Below are positions 32,815 through 41,505 of a DNA stretch of 64,000 bases, piece after piece. The stretch covers positions 124,001 through 188,000 of the forward strand of contig NZ_MNPW01000011.1 in NCBI RefSeq assembly GCF_001983175.1, in the 5' to 3' direction. A program made the translations under genes and the position numbers. The DNA comes from Pseudomonas cedrina subsp. cedrina (GTDB taxonomy: Bacteria > Pseudomonadota > Gammaproteobacteria > Pseudomonadales > Pseudomonadaceae). Positions within the stretch are counted from its first letter, which is position 1. Every line of letters begins with the position of its first letter. Under the pieces are notes generated by a model. It had not been told where the DNA came from. It ran no database searches and saw only the letters and a program-made list of their open reading frames with translations.

Positions 32815-33510
32815 ATGTTAACTGTGTCCTCAACCAAAGGTTGGCCATCAGGCTACGCAATCAACACGATCCCTAGTCGAGTCGAAGCCCGCTGGATCGA
32901 TGCGTTCAGCAACATACCCACTGCCATTATCAGCGATTGCCTTGGCCGCAATGTGGGAGGCTTGGGACTTCGACCTTATCACGGTCGCGGCACAATGATC
33001 GGCTCCGCAGTGACCGTTCGGGTTCGCCCCGGCGACAACCTGATGACCTTGAAAGCGATTCAGCTCGTTCAGCCGGGAGACATCCTGGTGATTGACGGAA
33101 GTGGCGACCAGACCCGAGCTCTCATCGGTGGAATCATGCGGGCCATGGCAATTAAAGCAGGCATCGCTGGCATCATCGTCAATGGCGCACTGCGCGATAG
33201 TGATGACTGGCTGGACGGCCGCATGCCAGTTTATGCACTCGGTTGCGTTCATCGGGGACCGAGTACCGATGGCCCAGGGGAAATCAACGTCCCCGTATCT
33301 TGCGCAGGCCTGGTGGTCAATCCGGGCGATTTGGTGGTTGGGGATTCAGACGGCGTAGTGAGCTTATCCGCCAATCAGTTCGAAACGGTGCATCAGCGCA
33401 GCGTTGAGCTGCTTGAGCGCGAGGCTTCAATCATCAAGGCTATTGAGGACAATACCCTCGATCCTGACCGCTTCAACGCGATTCTGCGCAGCAAGGGATG
33501 TCCCCTTTGA
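32815..33510 (+). CDS. RraA-like aldolase/oxaloacetate decarboxylase
   Basis: 231 residues. Blocks IPTAIISDCLGRNVGGLGLR, TVRVRPGDNLMTLKAIQLVQ, GDILVIDGSGDQTRALIGGI and GIAGIIVNGALRDSDDW match the RraA fold with GxxxR-D metal-binding residues (GALRDSDD). Family members of this length are 4-hydroxy-4-methyl-2-oxoglutarate aldolases that also decarboxylate oxaloacetate to pyruvate. Here oxaloacetate from hydroxyaspartate is the natural candidate. Start ATG 32815 follows TTGGAG. It ends the plus-strand run of five closely spaced genes. Confidence 0.78.
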   Translation: MLTVSSTKGWPSGYAINTIPSRVEARWIDAFSNIPTAIISDCLGRNVGGLGLRPYHGRGTMIGSAVTVRVRPGDNLMTLKAIQLVQPGDILVIDGSGDQTRALIGGIMRAMAIKAGIAGIIVNGALRDSDDWLDGRMPVYALGCVHRGPSTDGPGEINVPVSCAGLVVNPGDLVVGDSDGVVSLSANQFETVHQRSVELLEREASIIKAIEDNTLDPDRFNAILRSKGCPL

Positions 33511-33517
33511 TCCCTTG

Positions 33518-34144
33518 CTACTTGATGTCGGCATAGACAGTGGTACGCGAAACGCCAAGATAGGACGCTATCGTTTCCATGGACTTTCGAACCTCCAACT
33601 GGCCTGCATCCTTCAGCTCCTGCAGCAATGCACGGCGCTCAGCAGTTTTGAGCGCCCTCGGGGTCGTTGAGATCCTGGCCGCAAATTGATCGATCCGGGC
33701 ACGAATTGCGTCCGCGGTAGCTGCTTCCAGAGACTCATCTGGCCGATCACCGCCAAAGGATGCGAACTGCTCAAGCGTTACCTGCAAACCACGGAAGACA
33801 GTCAGGTCGATGTTCATGCATAGGGCCGCGACGTAACGCCCCGTCGAATCCTTGATACCGATGGATGTGCTTTTAGCTGCCCGACCATCCTTGAACTGGT
33901 TCGGGTAGTTGGCAATGACTTGGGGGTAGGCAGGATCGGCGATCCTGGCCAGCCCCAATTCGGTTGCAGGGTCACCTTCTTGCCGGCCGGAGAGGTTGTT
34001 GTGAATCGCAAGAATGGCATGGCTGGGATCGCGAAGATCATGAAGCACAACTTCGCAGAACGGACTGAAGGTTTTACTAAGCCCTTCGGCGATTTGTTCG
34101 AGTTGGCTGATTAGCGCTTGTTGCTCAGGGGTACTTTTTTTCAT
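33518..34144 (-). CDS. YheO-like PAS plus HTH regulator
   Basis: 208 residues. The N-terminal half is a YheO-type PAS domain (FSPFCEVVLHDLRDPSHAIL, KSTSIGIKDSTGRYVAALCM) and the C-terminus a helix-turn-helix (RALLQELKDAGQLEVRKSME, IASYLGVSRTTVYADIK). DauR-type relatives regulate amino-acid catabolic operons, sensing a small ligand through the PAS domain. It converges on the RraA gene with only seven bases between stops and likely controls the hydroxyaspartate cluster; the direction of control is unknown. Confidence 0.82.
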   Translation of the reverse strand: MKKSTPEQQALISQLEQIAEGLSKTFSPFCEVVLHDLRDPSHAILAIHNNLSGRQEGDPATELGLARIADPAYPQVIANYPNQFKDGRAAKSTSIGIKDSTGRYVAALCMNIDLTVFRGLQVTLEQFASFGGDRPDESLEAATADAIRARIDQFAARISTTPRALKTAERRALLQELKDAGQLEVRKSMETIASYLGVSRTTVYADIK

Positions 34145-34198
34145 GTTTCAGATCATCCAGCCTTTCATTGAAGCGGTGGTTGAGAGAACAGAGAAGGC

Positions 34199-35104
34199 TC
34201 AGCTACGGAGACGTCGGCCTGCTGCGCCCATTGAATCGCTTAGGAACGAGCAAAGCGCTTGCAGCTTTCTGGCACGTTGTTTTCGGGTTGGAACGAGCAA
34301 CAGGATCGGGGCTGATTCGAATTGCCAGTCAGCCAGTACCCGCACTAGAGCGCCGCTGGCAACTGCATCAGCGACGTCCCATTCAGACCGAAGCACGAGC
34401 CCTAAGTCTTGCTCTGCCCACCTGCGGGCCACACTTCCATCATTGGTCACCATAACAGGCGATATGCGCAAAGTGACCTTCTGGCTCCCCTTACGCGTAT
34501 ACCAGGCCGTAGCAAGTTCATCATTCTCGCGAATCGAGATGCAGCGGTGCCTGCCAAGATCATCGGGGTGCCGAGGTATTCCTTGCTGCTTCAAGTATGA
34601 GGGGGAAGCGCATAGCCAGCGCTCATTAGCCGCCAATGTTTGGGCTATCCAGGAGCTGTCGCTGATAGGGCCGATTTGTATTACGGCATCACAGTTCTGG
34701 CGAGCAGTCCAAGGCGACTCACGCAGATCAAGTTCCAGTTTCAACAACGGGTGCAGTTTTGCGAAACGGGCCATCAGTGGTGCTATGCGTAGCCTGCCGA
34801 ATCCAAAAGGCGCGGCAAGTCTGATGTTGCCTCGGAGGTCACCATCCGATGACTCCATCGAATCCGACAGTTCTTCCAACTGTTCAAGCAGCCGCAGACC
34901 TTCATCGGCGAGCCGCTCACCTTCTTCTGTCAGGCGTAAACAGCGGGCATCTCGACTCGCCAGTCGAACGCCAAGATCCGCCTCGAGCCTTCTTAGCCGC
35001 ATGGAGAGCGCAGGTGGTGACACCTGGAGATTTCGAGCTGCATCACTCAGCGATTTCGAGCGAGAAATCGTGGCGATCAATTGAAGGTCTGGGAAGGTAA
35101 TCAT
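34199..35104 (-). CDS. LysR-family transcriptional regulator
   Basis: 301 residues. The N-terminal winged HTH reads LQLIATISRSKSLSDAARNL and QVSPPALSMRLRRLEADLGV. The LysR substrate-binding domain follows (LRGNIRLAAPFGFGRLRIAP, ALVRVLADWQFESAPILLLV). It is divergent from the DSD1-family gene at 35201 with a 96-bp intergenic region, the classic arrangement for a LysR activator of that neighbour. The protein belongs to the DgdR/GcvA-like group; the ligand is unknown. Confidence 0.87.
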   Translation of the reverse strand: MITFPDLQLIATISRSKSLSDAARNLQVSPPALSMRLRRLEADLGVRLASRDARCLRLTEEGERLADEGLRLLEQLEELSDSMESSDGDLRGNIRLAAPFGFGRLRIAPLMARFAKLHPLLKLELDLRESPWTARQNCDAVIQIGPISDSSWIAQTLAANERWLCASPSYLKQQGIPRHPDDLGRHRCISIRENDELATAWYTRKGSQKVTLRISPVMVTNDGSVARRWAEQDLGLVLRSEWDVADAVASGALVRVLADWQFESAPILLLVPTRKQRARKLQALCSFLSDSMGAAGRRLRS

Positions 35105-35200
35105 GTAGTAAATCTTAACGTAAGAGTTACCAAGCGTTAATCAATAATTTTCGAATGCACGTAGATTCCTAGATCCATTCACCTAGTTGGAGATCAGACT

Positions 35201-36334
35201 GTGAGCCCGATGCTCGAAACTCTCAACACCCCAGCAGCACTCATCGATATTGCCCGTATGCAAAGCAACATAACTCGCATGCAACTCCAGGCAGATCAGC
35301 TCGGGGTCCGCTTGCGTCCTCATGTGAAGACTTCGAAATGCCTGCAAGTGGTACAAGCGCAGATAGCCGCGGGAGCGGCAGGCATCGCGGTATCAACGCT
35401 CAAGGAGGCTGAAACATTTTTTAAAGAGGGCATATCGGACATCCTTTATGCAGTTGCTATCGCTCCCTCAAAGCTAAGCAAAGCCTGGGCATTACGCAGC
35501 GCCGGCTGCTCACTCAAGATCATCATTGATAGCCTCGTTGGTGCCCAGGCCATCGTAGAGTTTGCTCGAAGCCGAGACTGCAGTTTCGACGTGTACATCG
35601 AAATTGACAGTGACCATCACCGTTCGGGAGTCCGTAGTGACGCCCCCGCCTTGGTTGAAATAGCTAGTGCGCTACACCATGGCGGAATCGCTCTGTTAGG
35701 CGTAATGACGCATGCCGGAGAAAGCTACAAGCTCAATACCCCAGAGGCACTGCGGGCAATCGCAGAAGTAGAGCGCCGTGAATGCGTTGCAGCGGCCGAA
35801 GCCATTCGCGCAGCCGGGCTGCCGTGCCCGGAGGTCAGCGTGGGTTCAACGCCAACTGCGCTGAATGCCGTTGATCTAAATGGTGTGACCGAGTTGCGCG
35901 CAGGTGTGTACGTGTTTTTCGATTTGGTCATGCACAACACTGGGGTATGCACTCTTTCTGAGCTGGCGTTGAGCGTACTGACAACCGTTATTGGCCACCA
36001 GCGAGAAAAAGGCTGGATCATCACGGATTCGGGATGGATGGCGATGAGCCGTGACCGCGGTACCCAATCCCAGACGAAGGATTTCGGGTATGGGGTGGTC
36101 TGTACCCTGGAGGACGAGCCGGTTGAAGGGTTGCTGCTGCGAAGCGCAAACCAGGAGCACGGCATCGCGTCTTTTGATTTGCCTGGCATTGATGTCGTGT
36201 CGGAATACCCAATCGGTACACGCCTGCGCATCTTGCCGAACCATGCCTGCGCAACAGGTGCGCAATTCCCTAACTATGACGCCGTGCATCGAGACGGAAG
36301 CATTGAACAGTGGGCCCGCCTGTATGGCTGGTAA
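35201..36334 (+). CDS. DSD1-family PLP enzyme (D-hydroxyaspartate dehydratase/aldolase-like)
   Basis: 377 residues, fold type III PLP enzyme (alanine-racemase-like barrel). LRPHVKTSKCLQV holds the PLP Lys (43), and VSTLKEAETFFKEGISDILY and VSVGSTPTALNAV are family blocks. LPNHACATG near the end gives zinc ligands His347 and Cys349. Eukaryotic-type D-serine dehydratases, D-threo-3-hydroxyaspartate dehydratase, D-threonine aldolase and BhcC (hydroxyaspartate aldolase) share this architecture. Context favours a hydroxyaspartate stereoisomer. GTG 35201 follows GGAG; ATG 35210 is the alternative. A strong terminator follows. Confidence 0.78.
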   Translation: MSPMLETLNTPAALIDIARMQSNITRMQLQADQLGVRLRPHVKTSKCLQVVQAQIAAGAAGIAVSTLKEAETFFKEGISDILYAVAIAPSKLSKAWALRSAGCSLKIIIDSLVGAQAIVEFARSRDCSFDVYIEIDSDHHRSGVRSDAPALVEIASALHHGGIALLGVMTHAGESYKLNTPEALRAIAEVERRECVAAAEAIRAAGLPCPEVSVGSTPTALNAVDLNGVTELRAGVYVFFDLVMHNTGVCTLSELALSVLTTVIGHQREKGWIITDSGWMAMSRDRGTQSQTKDFGYGVVCTLEDEPVEGLLLRSANQEHGIASFDLPGIDVVSEYPIGTRLRILPNHACATGAQFPNYDAVHRDGSIEQWARLYGW

Positions 36335-36384
36335 CAAAAGCTTTTTCGAAGACCAACGCCGGTAATCGGCCTCGGTTCCTTTTT

Positions 36385-36432
36385 GAGGAAGACTTGGCGG
36401 GCCCACGCACCCACCAGTCTTCCTCTTTTTTT
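36385..36432 (+). terminator. Rho-independent terminator
   Basis: GAGGAAGACTTGG pairs with CCAGTCTTCCTC and is followed by eight T residues. It ends the DSD1-family transcript and the whole accessory cluster. Confidence 0.88.
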
Positions 36433-36469
36433 ACAACCCACTTGGGTGTCGCCATGGAGTTCGATTTGA

Positions 36470-38351
36470 ATGAGCAAGCAGCTTAAATTCAGCCATAAGA
36501 TACTGCTGGTTGCGGCCGTAATTGTCAGCCTTGCCCTTGCGGCGTTTGCAGTGTTCAACGCCTATCTGCAGCGCAACGCAATCGATCAGAGTTTGCGCGC
36601 TACGCTGAGCGAGACGGGGAAGGTCACGGCGAGCAATATCGCCTATTGGCTCGACGCCCGTGTCAAACTGATCGAAAGCGAAGTCCAAGTCCTGGCTCGA
36701 GACAGCTCACCAGCGGTGCTTGTCGAAGTACTTGGCCAGACGGTCTACACGAATAATTTCGACCGGACCTTCTTGGGTGAAACGAATGGCACCTACACTG
36801 CCCGACCCGCGTACACTCCTGCCGCAGGTTATGACCCGCGCAAACGACCTTGGTACATCGCGGCCACTTCAGCCGGCGCGACGGCTATCACACCCCCCTA
36901 TGTATTCGCCTCGACGGGCAAGTCGGGATTGACCATCTCGACACCATTGCAACGAGATGGCCACCAGGTTGGGGTTGTAGCAGGTGATCTGAATCTGACC
37001 ACGTTGATCGATATGCTCGCCTCCCTGGATGTAGGTGGTTTGGGAGAAGCATTTCTGGTCGACTCAGATGGCAAGATCCTGGTCAGCAGCCATCCATAGT
37101 GGGCGCTCAAGGATCTTAAAAGCGTTTTCCCAGAAGGACACCACAACGCTAGCACCTGGATTCAGCACAACGCGCCAAGCCGGGATTGAACGCATGGTGA
37201 GCTTTATTCCCGTGACAGGCCTGCCGTCGGTCAAATGGTTTCTCGGCCTGAGCATCGATCAGCAAAAAGACTACCCCCAGTTACCAAATCACGGAACCTG
37301 GTGTTCATCGCGACCATCTTGGCGGTAGCCATCATCCTCGTGTTGTTGGGGTTGCTCATTCAAGTGTTGCTCAAACCATTGCGCGAACTGACCGCAACGA
37401 TGGACGACATTGCAGAGGGGGAGGGGATTTAACACGCCGACTTCCGTTCGATGCCTATGATGAGTTTGGGGCCCTGGCTAGCGCATTTAACAGGTTTGTC
37501 GCTCGCGTGCAATCATCAATCTGCGGCGTTGCCAGCAGCACTGCTGGGTTGAATGACAGCACTGTGCGAGTCGTGGATGCCTCTCAAGCTTCAATGCAGC
37601 AATCCGATGTTCAAGTCCAACGCACCAACGGTGTAGCTGCGGCGATTAATCAACTGCGTACTGCAGCTCAAGAAATCGCCCATAATGCTGCCCATGCTTC
37701 AGGAGAAGTGAGCCAAGCGCGTGCGCAAGGAGAAGAAGGCCAAGCGGTGCTTGCCCAGGCACTGTTGTCCATGCAGGCGCTCTCTACAAAGATCGGTATC
37801 AGCTGCTCGCATATCGAAGCGCTGAATGGAAAAGCAGCGAACATAGGGCAAATTCTGGAGGTAATCAGGGGCATTTCTGAGCAAACAAATCTACTCGCCC
37901 TGAATGCCGCGATCGAGGCCGCAAGAGCTGGGGAAGCGGGCCGCGGATTCGCAGTCGTGGCTTACGAAGTACGTTCGTTGGCGAGCAGGACATAAAGCTC
38001 GGCCCAGCAGATTCAGCAGATGATCGAGGAGCTGCAGACAATGATGCTGTCGCACTGATTCAGGAAAGCCAGCTGCAGAGTAGGCAAAGTGTTACGGTAG
38101 CTGAGCAGGCAGGCATGAGATTAGGAAGCGTCACTCACCTCATGAGCGGAATCGATAGCCAGATTCAGTCGGTGGCCGCGGCCACGAAGGAACAGACTGC
38201 AGTGGTAGAGACGCTGAACAAGGAAATCTTCGAGATCAATTCCCTCAATCAGCAGAGCGTCAACAATCTCGCTGCTGCGCTTTTGGCATGTCGGGCTTTC
38301 GAGCAGGAAGCTGCACGACTACAAGAATTGGTGCGTGGCTTTCAGTATTAG
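36470..38351 (+). pseudogene. Methyl-accepting chemotaxis protein, broken
   Basis: The first frame (to a TAG at 37097) encodes a membrane helix (ILLVAAVIVSLALAAFAVFN) and a dCache-type ligand domain (DPRKRPWYIAATSAGATAIT, FLVDSDGKILVSSHP). Later frames give a second helix (IATILAVAIILVLLGLLIQV), a HAMP-like piece (LKPLRELTATMDDIAEGEGI) and the signalling hairpin (ISEQTNLLALNAAIEAARAG, EAGRGFAVVAYEVRSLASRT). At least three stops or shifts interrupt it (37097, about 37430, 37994). WYxA in the Cache domain fits an amino-acid sensor, so it may once have been the receptor paired with the adjacent catabolic cluster. Confidence 0.85.
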
Positions 38352-38458
38352 TGGTTGAGTAACGTCTTCCATCAACAGAAAAGCCACTGTGAATAAAACT
38401 CACAGCGGCGAGCGATGTCATTTTCGAAAGAGGCTTCAGCCAACACTCGATCTTGTAA

Positions 38459-39139
38459 TCAACTTCTGTGCGAGAACTGATGTCTGAGCTTTGTTGAAAG
38501 AGCCCAAGGAAGTTCATTCATAGACTGCACGACAATGTTTGCTCCGGCGCCATTGAGCAGCGCGTAGCTGCTCTGCGCTGACAGCCCGATGGTGAAGAGC
38601 CCGGCTGCCTTTGCGGAAAGTACGCCTGGTACGGAATCCTCCACAACGACGCACTCTATGGGGCTCAGACGCAACGTCCCCATTGCATTGAGGTATACGT
38701 CAGGTTTTGGTTTAGGCGCGTGCTTCCCTTGGTCTGCACTGAATACACGGGAAAAACAATGATCGATACCTGCCTTGCCCAGCACGAAGTCAACATGTGC
38801 CTGGCTCGCATTCGAGACAATATATTTGGGGTATGGAATGTCTCGAAGGGCGTCTACAGCACAGGCAATGGGTTGAAGCTCCGTCTCCAACGCCGTGCGC
38901 AGCGTACGAGCGAGTAGTTGCGCGAACTCTACAGGCAAGCTATCTCCGTACCATTGTTCGAGAAATTCCAAACAATGACTCCGACTATGACCCAATAGCT
39001 GCTCGCACCAAATATCGAGGCTAACGTACAGGCCCAGATGCTGCGCAGCGATCGCTTGAAAGGTTCTGTACGCCAGGGATTCGCTATCCACAAGCGTTCC
39101 ATCACAATCGAAGAATATATGCACGTCAGGCTTGCTCAA
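38459..39139 (-). CDS. HAD-superfamily phosphatase, subfamily IA
   Basis: 226 residues: HIFFDCDGTLVDSE (motif I, residues 7-20), YIVSNASQAHVD (motif II), KPKPDVYLNAM (motif III Lys) and CVVVEDSVPGVLSAKAAG (motif IV). A helical cap lies between. It resembles beta-phosphoglucomutase/phosphatase-like HADs such as YieH. Substrate not readable. It overlaps the YbaK-type gene by 14 bases, so the pair is likely co-translated. Confidence 0.82.
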   Translation of the reverse strand: MSKPDVHIFFDCDGTLVDSESLAYRTFQAIAAQHLGLYVSLDIWCEQLLGHSRSHCLEFLEQWYGDSLPVEFAQLLARTLRTALETELQPIACAVDALRDIPYPKYIVSNASQAHVDFVLGKAGIDHCFSRVFSADQGKHAPKPKPDVYLNAMGTLRLSPIECVVVEDSVPGVLSAKAAGLFTIGLSAQSSYALLNGAGANIVVQSMNELPWALSTKLRHQFSHRS

Positions 39140-39611
39140 TCATCTTCACAAGAAATGGTTTCGCTACCCGGATGTAGTCTTCGGAACTGAGCACCATCGA
39201 CGTTTCCAGGCTTCCAGCATTGAATGCAATCTCCGAGTATCGGATGAGCAGTTCCGGATCCACTACTAGTTCGAGGCTGGGAGCAAAGTAAAACGGCGGG
39301 ATGGCGCCAATCTGACAACCAGTGACGTCTTCAGCTACTGACCGCTCTGCTATCTTGACCTTCTTCATACCTAAGCCCAGGGCCAGCCGCTTGTAGTCGA
39401 GCTTTTGATCAGCTGGCATCACTGCCAGCAGCAGGCTCCGATCGCCTTCGGATGAAATAGCTGAACACACCAAGGCTTTGGCACCTTGTCCGACTTCTGT
39501 ACCCCTCGCGGCGGCCACTTCGAATGACTTACCTGCGGCTGAATGGTTGTTAAGCCGGAATCGGCAGGAGGTCTCGTTGAGTAGGTCAATAAGTCGCGTA
39601 TGAGTGTTCAT
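39126..39611 (-). CDS. YbaK/ProX-type aminoacyl-tRNA deacylase
   Basis: 161 residues with the YbaK/prolyl-tRNA editing fold: FEVAAARGTEVGQGAKALVC, the catalytic-type Lys in KKVKIAERSVAEDVTG, GAIPPFYF and SIVDPEL-like VVDPELLIRYSE. Such free-standing domains hydrolyse mischarged Ala- or Cys-tRNA-Pro. Two ATGs (39641, 39611) are possible; 39611 begins the conserved MNTHTRLIDLLNE helix, although neither has a good ribosome site. It is first in a two-gene unit with the HAD gene. Confidence 0.72.
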   Translation of the reverse strand: MNTHTRLIDLLNETSCRFRLNNHSAAGKSFEVAAARGTEVGQGAKALVCSAISSEGDRSLLLAVMPADQKLDYKRLALGLGMKKVKIAERSVAEDVTGCQIGAIPPFYFAPSLELVVDPELLIRYSEIAFNAGSLETSMVLSSEDYIRVAKPFLVKMIEQA

Positions 39612-39932
39612 TACGGCACACCGGAAATGAGGATCTTGCATAAGTACGAAATGTAGGGCTTATAATGACATTTTGTCAACTTATGGACATAGTGTCCGTA
39701 TCATGAGCAAGAGCGATGCGGGCTATGACTATTGAGTCTCATTAGTCCCTTTGCAAGTCATTACTGCACTACTCGGCAGCCATAGCTGCAGCCGGAGAGA
39801 TGCGATGGTTTCAGAAGAGACCGCTGACACAGCACATACAATCCGCTGGGCTTTTGCATCTGACGCCGAAACCCGTGTAGAAGCTGTGGTCTGAGTCGCC
39901 CGAGGTTTAATGAGATGGTCAGCCTGACCGAG

Positions 39933-39965
39933 AAGCCCTGCAGGTTTACGCTTGCAGGGCTTTTC
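39933..39965 (+). other. Hairpin in the IS110 leader, possible bridge-RNA remnant
   Basis: AAGCCCTGCA and TGCAGGGCTT form a stem around ten bases, followed by TTCTCG, in the non-coding DNA just before the IS110-type transposase. In IS110 elements this left end encodes the bridge RNA that guides insertion. The hairpin could be part of that, or simply a terminator; the element boundaries are not certain. Confidence 0.4.
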
Positions 39966-39988
39966 TCGTTTTCGGCGGAGGATCTCTC

Positions 39989-40732
39989 ATGAACACGATG
40001 ACGTTTCTCGGTATCGACATCGGCAAACACAGTTTCCACCTGCATGGCCAGGACGCCAAAGGTCATCAGGTGTTGCGCAAAAAAACCAACCGCGGCTAAT
40101 TGCTCAGCACATTGGCCCAACTGCCGGCCTGCACGGTGGTGATGGAGTCTTGCGGCGGCGCCCTCTGGCTGGCTCGACAGATCGGTGCGTTGGGCCATGA
40201 GGTGAAGCTGATTGCCTCGCAGTACGGCAAACCCTTCGTCAAAGGCAACAAAAACGACTTCATTGATGCCGAAGCGATTTGCGAGGCGGCGAGCCGCCCC
40301 ACCATGCGCTTCTGCTCGATCAAAACCGCAGAGCAGCAAACGCTTTCAGCCCTGCATTGTGTCCGCGATTCATTGATTAGCCAGCGCACCGTCGCGACCA
40401 CCCAGATTCATGGTTTTCTGCTGGAATTCGGGATCAGCCTGCCTGTTGGTGTCGCTGCGCTACACTGTGTACCGACATTGCTCGACAATCCGCCGCAACC
40501 GGTTCCATTGCGTTTCAAGAGATTGGTGATGCGTCTCTACCGCCAGATTCAACGCTTTGACCGTGGCGAAGTGGCCGCCGGCAAACAGATCCTTGAGTGC
40601 TTGTGGGACGGCGTAGCTCAGCTGGCGGCCATAGCCAAAGTTGCGACCCTCACGCAGACCGACCAAGGCCATCATCATCACCGTTTTCGTTTGTTTGCAG
40701 AAAGAGCAGCAAGGCTTTCCAGTGGGGGCTGA
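39989..40732 (+). pseudogene. IS110-family transposase, broken
   Basis: The plus strand encodes MTFLGIDIGKHSFHLHGQDA (RuvC-like DEDD domain), then after a TAA at 40097 TVVMESCGGALWLARQIGAL, FVKGNKNDFIDAEAICEAAS and SALHCVRDSLISQRT, ending in unrelated sequence near 40650. The DEDD motifs and length of the surviving N-terminal half match IS110 transposases. The serine-containing C-terminal domain is lost where the minus-strand ICE debris begins. It is inactive through a stop and truncation. Confidence 0.8.
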
Positions 40733-41033
40733 GCCTGTCCATCTGCTGCCAGTGTGTCGGGCGGATCAGGAGGACGTTCTCCCGGTGTTGCAGCAGCGCC
40801 CCTTCCTCACGCAGTTGCTCGATCAGCAGGGCGATGTTGGCAGGCTCCAGGTGTGGTGTGGCGATAGCGGCGACAGTGGCGACAACCCGCGTCGTTTCTG
40901 GCCTGGGGCGTGGCGACAGGGTGGCGACAGAGGTGGCGACACGCCGCGATTCTGGCTGCGGTTGATGTTGCGCTTGGTAGCGGCGCACCGCGTCATTGAG
41001 GCGGAACATGGCGTACCTCGAAGGTTCTTCCAT
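40650..41033 (-). CDS. Hypothetical protein with Val-Ala-Thr repeats
   Basis: 127 residues. The N-terminus MEEPSRYAMFRLNDAVRRYQ leads into a low-complexity section with VATSVAT, VVATVAAIAT encoded by repeated GTGGCGACA units (about 40868-40941), then a helical end (ALLIEQLREEGALLQHREN). It overlaps the DUF3987 fragment by 41 bases upstream and belongs with ICE-type accessory genes. Its own end runs into the IS110 remnant, so it may be truncated. No function recognised. Confidence 0.45.
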   Translation of the reverse strand: MEEPSRYAMFRLNDAVRRYQAQHQPQPESRRVATSVATLSPRPRPETTRVVATVAAIATPHLEPANIALLIEQLREEGALLQHRENVLLIRPTHWQQMDRLSPHWKALLLFLQTNENGDDDGLGRSA

Positions 41034-41505
41034 CGCGACTGCTCAGCCAGCGATGCGTGATCAGTACGACCAATAAAGAGGCGGTATGGTCAGCGCTCTT
41101 GCGGGCAAAACGAGGACCGTTGCGATTGACGTCGCGGATGCTGAAGTGGGTCCAGCCTTTCTGCACCAGCCAGCGCAACAGCCGATCCGCCTCTTCGCGT
41201 CGGCTATTGTCTGGCTCCTGTTCGGTCAGGCGCTGGATCTCGGCCAGGTAGTAATCCATCAACGTGGAGGCGCGCTGGATGTGTCCTTTGTCCAACGCAC
41301 TGGCCTCTTCAACCATGGCCAATACACCCGCGATGCGCAGTACGTTCGCCGCGGCCTTGAGCGCTCACCGTATCGGCACGACGTTGTGGCCCCTGGTTTG
41401 ATTGATCGCAGATGCCGACAGGTTGCCAGTGGCCGCTTTCTGGATGTGCTCACTCCACCAAGCCATCATCGGACGCCGACGCTCGATGTAGTCAGCTCGG
41501 TTGTA
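40993..41505 (-). pseudogene. DUF3987 (YfjI-type) C-terminal fragment
   Basis: The minus strand reads RADYIERRRPMMAWWSEHIQ and NLSASAINQTRGHNVVPIR, shifts frame near 41370, and continues AAANVLRIAGVLAMVEEASA and LMDYYLAEIQRLTEQEPDNS. This is the end of a DUF3987/YfjI primase-associated protein, common in genomic islands. The N-terminal half has been removed by a deletion that joins it directly to an integrase fragment near 41505. A frame shift adds to its inactivation. Confidence 0.65.

Noticed and set aside
34143..35084. 313-codon plus-strand frame
   Set aside because: Ser/Arg-rich shadow of the LysR-family gene, which has a complete HTH and effector domain.
40868..40941. Possible CRISPR-like array
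   Set aside because: The repeated units are about 9 bp, adjacent and coding; there are no spacers. No CRISPR array is seen in the window.
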